Part shown: positions 33,940 through 42,727 of the stretch, piece by piece | Layout of the letters: each line of letters opens with the position of its first letter | Numbering within the stretch: the stretch's first letter is position 1 | Assembly (NCBI GenBank): GCA_963814915.1 | Contig: CAWFEI010000005.1 | Span: 372,001-436,000, forward strand | Origin: VRUE01 sp963814915 | GTDB taxonomy: Bacteria; Actinomycetota; Thermoleophilia; Solirubrobacterales; 70-9 | Length of the DNA stretch: 64,000 bases | Direction: 5' to 3' | Notes under the pieces: generated by a model | Database searches by the model: none | Seen by the model: only the letters and a program-made list of their open reading frames with translations | Told to the model about the DNA's origin: nothing | Translations under genes and position numbers: made by a program

Positions 33940-36421
33940 GCAACGACCCTCCGATCCGATCCAGGCTCGCGGCGATCTCGTCGCGCCGGGCGGCGACCTC
34001 GTCATCGGTCAGGGTCCGATCCGCGGCCCGGAACTCGAGCCGCAGCGCGAGGCTCTTGCGCCCCTCCCCCAGCTGCTCGCCTTCGAACAGGTCGAAGACA
34101 TCGGCGGCGCGCAGAAGCTCGCCGCCACCGGTGAGGACGGCCTCGCGCAGCTGCTCCGCGGACACATCTGTGGGCACGACGACCGCGAGGTCCTGCCGCA
34201 CGGACGGGTGCGTGGTCACGTCCTCGAACGTCTCATCACCCGCCACTGCCGTGCCGACCAGCGCCGCGAGCTCGATTTCGAACCCGACCGCGGCCTCCAG
34301 GTCCCACGCGCGGCAGACCAGCGGGTGCAGCTCGCCGATCCACCCGGCTTCGACAGCGCCGACAAGCACGGTTGCCGCGCGGCCCGGGTGCAGGAAGGGC
34401 TCCGCTCCGCGCTGGAAGGCGAGCGTCAGGCCGAGCCGCGCGCCGAGGGCTTCCAACACCCCCTTGAGGGCAAAGAAGTCGGCCGGCGCGCCGTCGTCTC
34501 GCCACGATCCCGGCGTCAGCAGGTCGGTCGCGAGCGCGGCGAGCCGTTGCGGCTCGACGAACGGCGCCGCCCGCTTCCCGGGAAATTCCCCGCCGAACGG
34601 GCTGACGGGCCGATTTGTCGTGTCTACGCCGACATCTAGGCCCGTCGGCGGGTGGTTGAGGTAGGTGCGGCCGGACTCGAAGAGAGCGACCCGCTCGGCG
34701 TCGCGGGAGAGGTTGCGCCGGGCGGCGCCGAGCAGTGAGCCGAGCAGCGTGGTCCTCATCACCGATTGATCCTCGGAAAGCGGGTTGGAGATCACCACGC
34801 CGGCGGCGCGCGGGTCGTCGCCCGGCAGCCGCAGCCGCGCCGCCTCGGAGGCATCGGTGAAGCTCCAGCCGACGATCTCGTCGAAGCCGAGGTCGCGCAG
34901 GGCGTCCTCGGCGCGGCGGCGCAGGCGCTGGTCGCGGCGCAGCCCGCCGGCCTGGCCGACCGCCGGCAGGGTCGAGGGCAGGTGCTCGTCGATGCCGTGC
35001 ACGCGCGCGACTTCCTCGATCAGGTCGACCTCACGGGTCACGTCGTAGCGGCGATCGGGAGGCACGGTCACATCGAGCCCATCGCCGTCGGCCGCGACGT
35101 CGAAGCCGAGCCGCTCCAGGTAGGCGACCTGTTCGTTCTGCTCGATCGCCATGCCGAGCAGGCCGGCTACCCGCTCTCCGCGCAGGCGCAGCTTCAGCGG
35201 CGGCAGGGGCTCGGCGGCGACGTCGATCGTGCCTGGAACCAACTTCGCGCCGCAGAGCTCGACCAGCAGCCGCGAGGCGACCCGCTGCGCCCGCATGCAC
35301 AGCTCCGGGTGCAGCTGCTTCTCGAATCGCGAGGAGGCCTCCGAGCGCAATCCGAGCTTGCGCGAGGTGCGCAGGATGTTGGTCCCGTTCCAGTTGGCCA
35401 CCTCGAGCAGCACCCGGGTCGTCTCCGCCGAGACCTCGGAGACCTGGCCGCCCATGATCCCGGCGATGCCCGAGGGCCCGCGCTCGTCGCAGACCAGCAC
35501 GGTCTCCGCGTCGAAGCTCCGCTCGATGTCGTCGAGGGTCTTCATCTTCTCCCCCTCGGCAGCGGCGCGAACGGTGAGCGCGCCGTTCGGGACCTTGTCG
35601 AGGTCGAAGGCGTGCAGCGGCTGCGCGGTCAGCAGCATCACGTAGTTGGTGATGTCGACGACGTTGTTGATCGGCCGTTGCCCGGCGGCGCTGAGCCGGG
35701 CCTGCAGCCAGGCCGGCGAGGGGCCGATCGTCACGTCGGTGAAGACGCGGGCGGTGAACCGCGGGCAGAGCTCGGGGACCTCGACCGCGACCGAGGCGTA
35801 CTCGCTCGCCTCCCCCGCACCCTCGGCGGCGGCGTCTTCGGCCCATGGCTCGGCGGCCAGCGGGGCGGCGGTGACCGCGTGCGCCTCGCGGGCGACGCCG
35901 TAGACGCCGAAGCAATCGACCCGGTTCGGGGTCACCTCCAGCTCCAACACCGGCTCCGCGACCGGCAGCACCTCGGTCAGCGGCGCACCGGGCGCCGGGC
36001 CGTCGTCGAGGACGAGGATCCCGTCGGACTCCTCCGCGACCTCGAGCTCGGCGGCGGAAAGGATCATCCCGTGCGACTCGACGCCGCGCAGCTTCGCCTT
36101 GCCCAGCTTCGCTCCGCCGGGCATCGTCGCCCCCGGCAGCGCCACGGCGACAGTCTGCCCCGCGTCGACGTTGGGCGCACCGCAGACGATCGTCTGCGGC
36201 TCACCGTCGCCGGTGTCGACCGTGCAGACGCTGAGCCGGTCGGCGTCGGGGTGCTTCTCGCGCGTCAGCACCCTGCCGACGACGAAGCCGTCGGGCGCGG
36301 GCGGGCCGACGCTGCCGACACGCTCGACCTCGGTGCCGGTCATCGCCAGGCGCTCGGCCAGGACCCCGGCCTCGAGGCCGGGGTCGCAGTACTCGCGCAG
36401 CCAGGAGAAGGGGACTCTCAT
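33932..36421 (-). CDS. pheT: Phenylalanyl-tRNA synthetase beta subunit
   Basis: This 829-residue protein has the N-terminal tRNA-binding (EMAP-like) domain with VGRVLTREKHPDADRL, the B3/B4 editing domain, B5, the catalytic-like core and the C-terminal anticodon-binding FDX-ACB domain. The last is visible as TTHPSVRQDLAVVVPTDVS. Length is normal. With PheS it makes the alpha2beta2 synthetase charging tRNA-Phe. It overlaps pheS by four bases upstream and argC by eight downstream. Confidence 0.97.
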   Translation of the reverse strand: MRVPFSWLREYCDPGLEAGVLAERLAMTGTEVERVGSVGPPAPDGFVVGRVLTREKHPDADRLSVCTVDTGDGEPQTIVCGAPNVDAGQTVAVALPGATMPGGAKLGKAKLRGVESHGMILSAAELEVAEESDGILVLDDGPAPGAPLTEVLPVAEPVLELEVTPNRVDCFGVYGVAREAHAVTAAPLAAEPWAEDAAAEGAGEASEYASVAVEVPELCPRFTARVFTDVTIGPSPAWLQARLSAAGQRPINNVVDITNYVMLLTAQPLHAFDLDKVPNGALTVRAAAEGEKMKTLDDIERSFDAETVLVCDERGPSGIAGIMGGQVSEVSAETTRVLLEVANWNGTNILRTSRKLGLRSEASSRFEKQLHPELCMRAQRVASRLLVELCGAKLVPGTIDVAAEPLPPLKLRLRGERVAGLLGMAIEQNEQVAYLERLGFDVAADGDGLDVTVPPDRRYDVTREVDLIEEVARVHGIDEHLPSTLPAVGQAGGLRRDQRLRRRAEDALRDLGFDEIVGWSFTDASEAARLRLPGDDPRAAGVVISNPLSEDQSVMRTTLLGSLLGAARRNLSRDAERVALFESGRTYLNHPPTGLDVGVDTTNRPVSPFGGEFPGKRAAPFVEPQRLAALATDLLTPGSWRDDGAPADFFALKGVLEALGARLGLTLAFQRGAEPFLHPGRAATVLVGAVEAGWIGELHPLVCRAWDLEAAVGFEIELAALVGTAVAGDETFEDVTTHPSVRQDLAVVVPTDVSAEQLREAVLTGGGELLRAADVFDLFEGEQLGEGRKSLALRLEFRAADRTLTDDEVAARRDEIAASLDRIGGSLRG

Positions 36422-37476
36422 AGGAACTGCCCCAGCATCCGCACGTCGTTGTCGAAGAAGCGCCGCAGGTCGGGCACCCCGTGGCGCAGCATCGCGATCC
36501 GCTCGACGCCCATGCCGAAGGCGAAGCCCTGCACGCGCTCGGGGTCATAGCCCTGCTCGGCGACGAAGCCGAGCACGTTGGGGTCGACCATCCCGGCGCC
36601 GAGGATCTCGATCCAACCCTGGCCCTTGCAGAGGTTGCAGCGCTCCCCGCCGGGCAGCGAACCGCTGCCCGAGCAGCGGAAGCAGGAGACGTCGACCTCG
36701 ACGCTGGGCTCGGTGAAGGGGAAGAAGTGCGGGCGCATGCGGATCTCGCGCTCGGCCCCGAAGACGGCCCGCAGCAGCTCCTCCAGCGTGCCCTTGAGGT
36801 CGGCGAGAGTGATCCCCTCGCCGATCGCCAGCCCCTCGATCTGGTGGAACATCGGACTATGGGTCGCGTCGGAGTCGCGCCGGTAGACCTTGCCGGGGAC
36901 GATCACGAAGATCGGCGGCGCCTGCGTCTCCATCGAGCGGATCTGCACCGGCGAGGTGTGGGTGCGCAGCAACACGTCGGGGTGCGACTGGATATAGAAG
37001 GTGTCCTGGAGCATCCGCGCCGGGTGGCCGGGCGGGTGGTTCAAGGCGGTGAAGTTGTAGTAGTCGTGCTCGACCTCGGGCCCCTCGACGACGCGGTAGC
37101 CGAGCCCGGTCATCACGTCCTCGATCTGCCGCGTGGTGCGCGTGATCAGGTGCAGGTGCCCGGCCGGGCGAACCGGTGCGCCGGGCAGGGTTACGTCGAT
37201 CAGATCGCTCGCCAGCCGCTGATCCAGCTCGGCCGCATCGAGCTCGGCGGCGCGCCGCTCAAGCAGGCTCTCGAGCGCCTGGCGCGCCTTGTTCGCACCG
37301 GAGCCGACCTTGCCGCGTTCCTCCGGCGGTAGCTCGGCGATCCCGCGCAGGATCGTCGTCAGCTCGGCTTTGCGGCCCAGGTGGTGGACCCGCAGCTGCT
37401 CGAGCTCGGCGGTTCCGGCGGCGGCGCCGATCGCGGCTTCGGCCTCAGCCTGGATCTCGGCGACTCGATCAAGCAT
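36418..37476 (-). CDS. pheS: Phenylalanyl-tRNA synthetase alpha subunit
   Basis: This 352-residue class II synthetase has an N-terminal coiled coil, motif 2 (VYRRDSDATHSPMFHQIEG) and motif 3 near GFAFGMGVERIAMLRHG. A four-cysteine zinc-finger-like insertion is visible (CFRCSGSG, then CNLCKGQG), as in many Gram-positive PheS. It pairs with PheT. The gene begins inside the 3' end of the SpoU methyltransferase gene by eight bases. Confidence 0.97.
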   Translation of the reverse strand: MLDRVAEIQAEAEAAIGAAAGTAELEQLRVHHLGRKAELTTILRGIAELPPEERGKVGSGANKARQALESLLERRAAELDAAELDQRLASDLIDVTLPGAPVRPAGHLHLITRTTRQIEDVMTGLGYRVVEGPEVEHDYYNFTALNHPPGHPARMLQDTFYIQSHPDVLLRTHTSPVQIRSMETQAPPIFVIVPGKVYRRDSDATHSPMFHQIEGLAIGEGITLADLKGTLEELLRAVFGAEREIRMRPHFFPFTEPSVEVDVSCFRCSGSGSLPGGERCNLCKGQGWIEILGAGMVDPNVLGFVAEQGYDPERVQGFAFGMGVERIAMLRHGVPDLRRFFDNDVRMLGQFL

Positions 37477-38188
37477 CTGAGTGGACCTCCCGCATCGCGG
37501 GCGACGATATCCGCTCGCAGACGATGGCCGCCGCGGCCGCGACGTTGAGCGACTCGGCCGCGGCGGGGCGCAGCGGAACGGTCACCTCTGCGTCGCATCG
37601 CGCGACGACCGCGCCGGGGAGCCCGCCGCGCTCGGCGCCGAGGCAGATCGTCGCCATCCCGGCGAGCGCCCCAAGGCCCTCGCCGCCGTGCGCGACCAGC
37701 GCGGCCCGCGGCGCCGGGGTCGCCTCGATCGCCGCCCGCAGCAACGGCTGGCCGAAGATCGAGCCCATGCTGGCCCGCACGGCCTTCGGCCCGAACGGGT
37801 CGGCGCAATCGGGGCCGAGGACGACGGTTCCGCCGATCAGCGCGTGAGCGCTGCGCACGATCGTGCCGACGTTGCCGGGGTCGGCGACGCCGTGTAGGTA
37901 GACGCAGGGCGGCCGCACTTGATCGGCCCACGCCATCGGCCAGACCGCGATCGCCCGCGTGCCCGAGCCGAGTGCCGAGGCCGCGCCCAGCAGCTCCGGC
38001 TCGACCTCCTCGCCGCCCAGGCCGCTGCCGGCCGCGCTGAGCAGGAAGCGCGGCTCCACGCCTGCCGCCCGCCCGGCCGCGACCAGGTCCTCTCCCTCGG
38101 TCGCGAACAGCCCCTCGCGCTCGCGGTGCTTGCGCTCGCACAGCTTGCGCACCAGCTTCAGCTTCTCGTTTTGGGGGCTGGAAATCAT
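37469..38188 (-). CDS. SpoU/TrmH-family RNA 2'-O-methyltransferase
   Basis: This 239-residue protein has an N-terminal substrate-binding domain starting ISSPQNEKLKLVRKL. The SPOUT knot has motif 1 DPGNVGTIVRSAHA, motif 2 ICLGAERGGLP and motif 3 PLRPAAAESLNVAAAAAI. It methylates ribose 2'-OH in rRNA or tRNA using SAM. RlmB-like 23S activity is common for this position next to rplT and pheS, but the target is not certain. It begins about 105 bases after the rplT terminator. Confidence 0.9.
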   Translation of the reverse strand: MISSPQNEKLKLVRKLCERKHREREGLFATEGEDLVAAGRAAGVEPRFLLSAAGSGLGGEEVEPELLGAASALGSGTRAIAVWPMAWADQVRPPCVYLHGVADPGNVGTIVRSAHALIGGTVVLGPDCADPFGPKAVRASMGSIFGQPLLRAAIEATPAPRAALVAHGGEGLGALAGMATICLGAERGGLPGAVVARCDAEVTVPLRPAAAESLNVAAAAAIVCERISSPAMREVHSDA

Positions 38189-38238
38189 CTCTGTCAGTTC
38201 GGTTCGGTCGAATCTTCTCCTGGAACGCCTGGGCGAAC

Positions 38239-38266
38239 AAAAAAGCGGGCCGTGAAGACGGCCCGC
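38239..38266 (-). terminator. Intrinsic terminator after rplT
   Basis: On the minus strand a nine-pair perfect stem GCGGGCCGT/ACGGCCCGC with loop CTTC is followed by six T residues. It lies about 30 bases past the rplT stop. It should end infC/rpmI/rplT-type transcripts and separate them from the downstream SpoU-pheST-arg run. Confidence 0.9.
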
Positions 38267-38293
38267 CCGGGAAGTGGAAAGTGTGGGTTGCGG

Positions 38294-38653
38294 CTAGGCG
38301 GCCGCACCCTCCCGGGCTAGCTCCACAAATCGGCGGAAGGCCTCGCGGTCGGAGACCGCGATCTCGGCGAGCATCTTGCGATTGACCTCGACTTCGGCCT
38401 GCTTGAGCCCGTGCATCAACTGCGAGTAGCTCATCCCCTCGAGCCGCGCCGCGGCGTTGATCCGCGTGATCCAGAGTTTGCGGAACTCACGCTTGCGGTT
38501 GCGCCGGTCGCGGTAGGCGTACATGCCCGAGCGCTGCACCTGCTCTTTGGCGAAGCGATAGGAGGAATGCTTGCGGCCGAAGTAGCCTTTCGCTTCCTTG
38601 AGCACCTTGCGGCGCTTCTTGCGCGCGTGGACGGAGCGCTTGACGCGGCTCAC
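38294..38653 (-). CDS. rplT: Large ribosomal subunit protein bL20
   Basis: This 119-residue very basic protein is bL20: RVKRSVHARKKRRKVLKEAKG at the N-terminus, YFGRKHSSYRFA, YAYRDRRNRKREFR and LWITRINAAAR. It binds 23S rRNA early in assembly. The start is GTG at 38653, overlapping the rpmI stop by four bases (GTGA), the usual coupling of L35 and L20. In many bacteria L20 represses this operon via an RNA pseudoknot; I cannot define one here. Confidence 0.98.
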   Translation of the reverse strand: MSRVKRSVHARKKRRKVLKEAKGYFGRKHSSYRFAKEQVQRSGMYAYRDRRNRKREFRKLWITRINAAARLEGMSYSQLMHGLKQAEVEVNRKMLAEIAVSDREAFRRFVELAREGAAA

Positions 38654-38850
38654 TTTCCGCCTCCGAGCAGGGTGCGGACGCGCTTTTCGTCAGGCTTGGC
38701 GATCTCCACCGGGCGCGCCATCTGGCGCTTGCGCTTCGGCGACTTTTTCTCGAGGATGTGGCTCGAGTAGGCGCGCCGCCCACGCAGCTTGCCCTTGGCG
38801 GTCTTGCGGAAGCGCTTCTTAGCGCCGGAATGGGTTTTCATCTTGGGCAT
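38650..38850 (-). CDS. rpmI: Large ribosomal subunit protein bL35
   Basis: This 66-residue basic protein is bL35: MPKMKTHSGAKKRFRKT, GRRAYSSHILEKKSPKRKR. I use the ATG at 38850 (PKMKTHS), since an upstream in-frame extension would be non-family sequence. It overlaps rplT. infC normally lies just upstream; here wecB on the opposite strand separates them, so rpmI-rplT must have their own promoter in the 73-base gap to wecB. Confidence 0.98.
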   Translation of the reverse strand: MPKMKTHSGAKKRFRKTAKGKLRGRRAYSSHILEKKSPKRKRQMARPVEIAKPDEKRVRTLLGGGK

Positions 38851-38923
38851 CGGGTCCGGTATTGAAGCAGACGCGTGCCGAGGACCGCGGCAGGCGCGGA
38901 CCACGGCGGTAGGCTGCCGCCCG

Positions 38924-39997
38924 ATGCGGATCGTCTACGTGATCGGAACCCGGCCGAACTTCGTCAAGACCGCACCGGTTATCGCCGCCCTGCGCGAGCG
39001 TCTGCCCGACGGCCGCCACGCGATCGTCCACACCGGCCAGCACTACGACCGGGCGATGTCGGAGGTCTTCTTCGAGGAGCTGGGCGTGCCCGCGCCGGAC
39101 CACATGCTCGAGGTCGGTTCCGGCACTCACGCGGTGCAGACGGCGCGCACGATGGAGCGCCTCGAGCCGGTGCTGGAAGCCGAGCGGCCCGACCTGGTGA
39201 TGGTGCCCGGCGACGTCAACTCGACCCTGGCCGCGGTCCTGACGGCGGTCAAGATGCAGATCCCGGTCGCCCACATCGAGTCCGGCCTGCGCAGCTTCGA
39301 CCGCACGATGCCCGAGGAGATCAACCGAATCGTCGCCGACGAGTTCTCGGAGCGGCTCTTCCTGCACAGCGACGAGGCGATCGAGAACCTGCGCGCCGAG
39401 GGCATCGCCGACGAGCGCATGCACTTCGTCGGCAACACGATGATCGACACCCTGGTCGCGCTCGAAGGTCGCTTCCGCGCGGCGGGCTCGGCGGCGAAGC
39501 TCGGCGTCGAGCCGGGCGACTACGCGCTCGTCACCCTGCACCGCCCCGCCCTGGTCGACGGAGAGCTGCTGCCGCAAACGGTCGAGCGCCTGGCCGAGCT
39601 TGCCCGTGAGATGCCGGTCGTCTTCCCCGTCCACCCGCGCACGCGCAAGAAGATGGAGGCGGTTGCCTCCGACCACCCCGGCCTGCTGCTCTCCGAGCCG
39701 CTCGGCTACGTCGACTTCCTCTCCCTCGTCGCCGACGCGGGCGCCGTGCTGACCGATTCGGGCGGCATCCAGGAGGAGACGACATACCTCGGCGTCCCCT
39801 GCTTCACCCTGCGCGACAACACCGAGCGGCCGGTGACGATCCGGGCCGGCACCAACACGCTGCTCGGCCTCGACCCGGCCGCGATCGCCGGGATACCCGC
39901 CTCGCTGGCGCAGCGCCCGGCCGGAAAGCCCGAGCCGCCGCCCCTCTGGGACGGCCACGCGGCGGAGAGGATCGCCGACGTCATCGCCGGCGAGTAG
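38924..39997 (+). CDS. wecB: UDP-N-acetylglucosamine 2-epimerase (non-hydrolysing)
   Basis: This 357-residue GT-B-like epimerase has VYVIGTRPNFVKTAPV at the start, IVHTGQHYDRAMSEVFF, VAHIESGLRSFDRTMPEE and the active-site LTDSGGIQEETTYLGVP. It interconverts UDP-GlcNAc and UDP-ManNAc for surface polysaccharide. It lies on the plus strand inside the otherwise minus-strand translation cluster, between infC and rpmI. The ATG at 38924 is the family start; the sequence upstream belongs to the rpmI promoter region. Confidence 0.96.
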   Translation: MRIVYVIGTRPNFVKTAPVIAALRERLPDGRHAIVHTGQHYDRAMSEVFFEELGVPAPDHMLEVGSGTHAVQTARTMERLEPVLEAERPDLVMVPGDVNSTLAAVLTAVKMQIPVAHIESGLRSFDRTMPEEINRIVADEFSERLFLHSDEAIENLRAEGIADERMHFVGNTMIDTLVALEGRFRAAGSAAKLGVEPGDYALVTLHRPALVDGELLPQTVERLAELAREMPVVFPVHPRTRKKMEAVASDHPGLLLSEPLGYVDFLSLVADAGAVLTDSGGIQEETTYLGVPCFTLRDNTERPVTIRAGTNTLLGLDPAAIAGIPASLAQRPAGKPEPPPLWDGHAAERIADVIAGE

Positions 39998-40006
39998 AGC
40001 CCCGCC

Positions 40007-40576
40007 CTACTCCTCGTCGTCTTTGCCGGCCTCTTTGCTGGGCGCCAGCATCATGCTCATGTTGCGCCCTTCCTGCAGCGGCTCGGACTCGATCGTGGCA
40101 AGCCCGTCGAGGTCTTCGAAGAGGCGCTGGAGCAGGTCGCGGCCGCGCTCCGGATGAGCCTGCTCGCGACCGCGGAACATGATCGTGATCTTGACTTTGT
40201 TGCGCCCTCGTAGGAAGCGCTCGACGTGGCCCTTCTTGGTCTCGTAGTCGTGGTCGGCGATCTTCGGTCGCAGCTTGATCTCGCGCACATTGACCTGGGT
40301 CTGGTGCTTGCGGGCCTGCTTCTGCTTCTGCTCCTGCTCGTACTTGTACTTCGAGTAGTCGAGCAGGCGGGTCACCGGAGGCTTGGAGTTCGGCGCGACC
40401 TCGACCAGGTCGAGATCGGCCTCCTGGGCTTTCTTCATCGCCTCGGGTGTTTCGACGATGCCGAGCTGCTCCCCGTCGGCGCCGATCAGGCGCACCTTGG
40501 GGACGCGAATCCGCTCGTTGATGCGCGTCGAGTCGCGCTCCGGCGGACGGCGATCGAACCTGCGCGGGACAGGCAC
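40007..40576 (-). CDS. infC: Translation initiation factor IF-3
   Basis: This 189-residue IF3 has the N-domain (RINERIRVPKVRLIGADG), the Lys-rich linker (YKYEQEQKQKQARKHQ) and the C-domain (IKLRPKIADHDYETKKGH, KITIMFRGRE). A GTG at 40576 gives an 18-residue N-terminal extension, as in other actinobacteria. An AUU/AUC start, used for autoregulation in E. coli, cannot be excluded. It lies nine bases from the convergent wecB stop and follows thrS by about 140 bases. Confidence 0.96.
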   Translation of the reverse strand: MPVPRRFDRRPPERDSTRINERIRVPKVRLIGADGEQLGIVETPEAMKKAQEADLDLVEVAPNSKPPVTRLLDYSKYKYEQEQKQKQARKHQTQVNVREIKLRPKIADHDYETKKGHVERFLRGRNKVKITIMFRGREQAHPERGRDLLQRLFEDLDGLATIESEPLQEGRNMSMMLAPSKEAGKDDEE

Positions 40577-40680
40577 TAGTGAGAGGTGAGGTGGAGCTTC
40601 AAGAGGACGAGGTATGCGGGGGCGGCCAAGGGACGCTCAGCGGCGCGGTGTGTTTGGCGTGCCTGCGAACAAGTGCCCCG

Positions 40681-40709
40681 AGTATAGAGACAGCGCGGAA
40701 TCGAGGCAG
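40681..40709 (-). promoter_or_regulatory. infC: Putative infC promoter
   Basis: On the minus strand a good -10 hexamer TATACT (complement of 40681-40686) lies about 105 bases before the infC start. The -35 region 17 bases upstream (CTGCCT) is weak. It sits in the thrS-infC gap, so infC may be transcribed separately from thrS. Assignment is from pattern only. Confidence 0.4.
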
Positions 40710-40717
40710 TCGGACAC

Positions 40718-42652
40718 TCAGGCGGCCCGCTCGGCCCGTTGGACGAGCTCGGCGAAGGCGTCCAACCGCATTGCCCCCAGCTCGCCGTCGGCGTGGGATC
40801 TCACCGCCACCTCTTCGCTCTCTTCCTCGCGGTCGCCGACCACGAGCATGTAGGGGTTGCACGCCAGTTCGGCATCGCGCACCTTCTTGCCGATCGACTC
40901 CGAGCGGCGATCGACCTCGACCCGCACGCCGCGCTCGCGCAGCTCGGTCGCGACCCGCTCGCCGAACTCCACGTGGCGGTCGGCGATCGACAGCATCGTC
41001 GCCTGCACCGGCGCCAGCCAGACCGGGAAACGGCCACCATAGTGCTCGATCAGGATCCCGGCAAACCGCTCCAAGGAGCCGAGCAGGGCACGGTGGATCA
41101 TCACGGGGCGCTGCGGGTCGTCGTTCTGGTCGGTGTAGGTTAGGTCGAAGCGCTCGGGCATGAAGAAGTCGACCTGACAGGTGCCGCACTGCCAGGAGCG
41201 ACCCAGCGCGTCGGTGATGTGGAAATCGATCTTCGGCCCGTAGAAGGCGCCGTCGCCGGGGTTGAGCGTGTACTCGCGGCCCTGGCTGTCGAGCGCGTCG
41301 CGCAGTGCCGCTTCGGCCTGCTCCCACTGCTCGGCGGTGCCGATCGACTTCTCCGGACGGGTCGAGAGCTCGATCTGCACGTCGTCGAAGCCGAAGCGGG
41401 CGTAGAGCTCGTCGATCGCCTCGCAGATGCCTGTCACCTCGTCGACGATCTGCTCCGGCGTGCAGTAGATGTGGGCGTCGTCCTGGGTGAAGGACCGCAC
41501 CCGCAGCAGGCCGTGCAGGACGCCCTCACGCTCAGCGCGGGAGACCTGGCCGAACTCGGCGACGCGCAGCGGCAGCTCGCGGTAGGAGTGGCGCTCGGAA
41601 TCGAAGACGAGGCAGGCGCCGGGGCAGTTCATCGGCCGGATCGCGTACTGGCGCTCCTTGGACTCTGTGAGGTACATGTTCTCCTCGTAGTTGTCCCAGT
41701 GGCCGGAGCGGTGCCAGAGTTCGACGTCCATCAGGTGTGGCGTCTTGATCTCCACGTAGTCGCGACGGCGCAACTGCTTTTGGACCTCGGCCTCGATCAG
41801 GTGCAGCAGGGTCGTGCCGTGCGGCAGCCAGAAGGGCATGCCGGGGGCCTCCTTGCGCAGCATGAAGATGCCCAGCTGGGGGCCGAGGCGGCGGTGGTCG
41901 CGCGCCTTCGCCTGCTCGATCCGCTCCAGGTGCAGGTCGAGGTCCTTTTTCGAGAAGAAGGCGGTGCCGTAGATCCGCGTCAGCATCGCGCGACTCTCGT
42001 CGCCGCGCCAGTAGGCGCCCGCCAGCGAGCTGAGCTTGATCGCCTTGATCCGCCCGGTGCCGGGGCCGTGCGGCCCGCGGCAAAGGTCCTCGAAGGGGCC
42101 GTTGCGGTACAGCGAGACGGTCTCCACGCCTTCGTCGCGGACCAGGTCCTCGATCAGCTCGACCTTGTAGTCCTGGCCCTGCTCGCGGAAGATCCGGATC
42201 GCCTCCGCGGTCGGGACGTCGCGGCGCTCGAACGCCTCATCGGCCCCGATGTGGGCTCGCATCGCGGCCTCGATCCGCTTCAGGTCGTCCTCGTTGACCT
42301 TCACGTCGGGCGGGAACTCGAAGTCGTAGTAGAAGCCCTGCTCGATCGGCGGCCCGATCGTCACCTTGGTGCCGGGGTAGAGCTCCATCACCGCCTCGGC
42401 CATCACGTGAGCCGCGTCGTGGCGGATCAGCTCCAGCGCCTCCGGGTCGCGCTCGGTGAGGATCGCGATCTCGGCGCCGTCGCCCAGCGGGGCGGCAAGG
42501 TCACGCAGCTCGCCGTCGACGCGGATCGCCAGTGCCGCCTTCGCCAGGCCGGGGCCGATCGCGGCGGCGGCATCGGCGCCGCTGGCCCCATCCGGCAGCT
42601 CGAGCGGGGTTCCGTCCGGCAGCTTCACGGTGATCTTGGTCGCGGCCTCCAT
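40718..42652 (-). CDS. thrS: Threonyl-tRNA synthetase
   Basis: This 644-residue class II synthetase has the TGS domain (ITVKLPDGTPLELPDGAS), the HxxxH editing domain (LIRHDAAHVMAEAV), catalytic motif 2 (VSRAEREGVLHGLLRVRSF) and motif 3 (PVMIHRALLGSLERF). The C-terminal anticodon domain is present (LRERGVRVEVDRRSESIGKK). The ATG at 42652 (EAATKITV) gives the family start; an in-frame ATG 20 codons upstream lies within an inverted repeat and is less likely. Confidence 0.97.
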   Translation of the reverse strand: MEAATKITVKLPDGTPLELPDGASGADAAAAIGPGLAKAALAIRVDGELRDLAAPLGDGAEIAILTERDPEALELIRHDAAHVMAEAVMELYPGTKVTIGPPIEQGFYYDFEFPPDVKVNEDDLKRIEAAMRAHIGADEAFERRDVPTAEAIRIFREQGQDYKVELIEDLVRDEGVETVSLYRNGPFEDLCRGPHGPGTGRIKAIKLSSLAGAYWRGDESRAMLTRIYGTAFFSKKDLDLHLERIEQAKARDHRRLGPQLGIFMLRKEAPGMPFWLPHGTTLLHLIEAEVQKQLRRRDYVEIKTPHLMDVELWHRSGHWDNYEENMYLTESKERQYAIRPMNCPGACLVFDSERHSYRELPLRVAEFGQVSRAEREGVLHGLLRVRSFTQDDAHIYCTPEQIVDEVTGICEAIDELYARFGFDDVQIELSTRPEKSIGTAEQWEQAEAALRDALDSQGREYTLNPGDGAFYGPKIDFHITDALGRSWQCGTCQVDFFMPERFDLTYTDQNDDPQRPVMIHRALLGSLERFAGILIEHYGGRFPVWLAPVQATMLSIADRHVEFGERVATELRERGVRVEVDRRSESIGKKVRDAELACNPYMLVVGDREEESEEVAVRSHADGELGAMRLDAFAELVQRAERAA

Positions 42653-42698
42653 CGGCCCCCATGCTACGTGCGGGGTGTCTTCCTCGCTCGATCGCAGC

Positions 42699-42725
42699 CT
42701 TTTGGGGTCCATAGGCCCCCAAAAG
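42699..42725. repeat. Nine-base inverted repeat upstream of thrS
   Basis: CTTTTGGGG and CCCCAAAAG are separated by nine bases, between the stop of the membrane-protein gene and the thrS start. No T-run follows on either strand, so it is not a classical terminator. It may be a leader hairpin or an operator for thrS. The pattern is clear; the role is not. Confidence 0.5.
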
Positions 42726-42727
42726 CT

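Noticed and set aside
34766..36550. 594-codon plus-strand frame opposite pheT
   Set aside because: Antisense shadow; pheT domains are clear on the other strand.
40577..40717. L20 or IF3 leader RNA, or T-box, before infC
   Set aside because: No convincing conserved stem or T-box motif seen; only a possible -10 box was kept.
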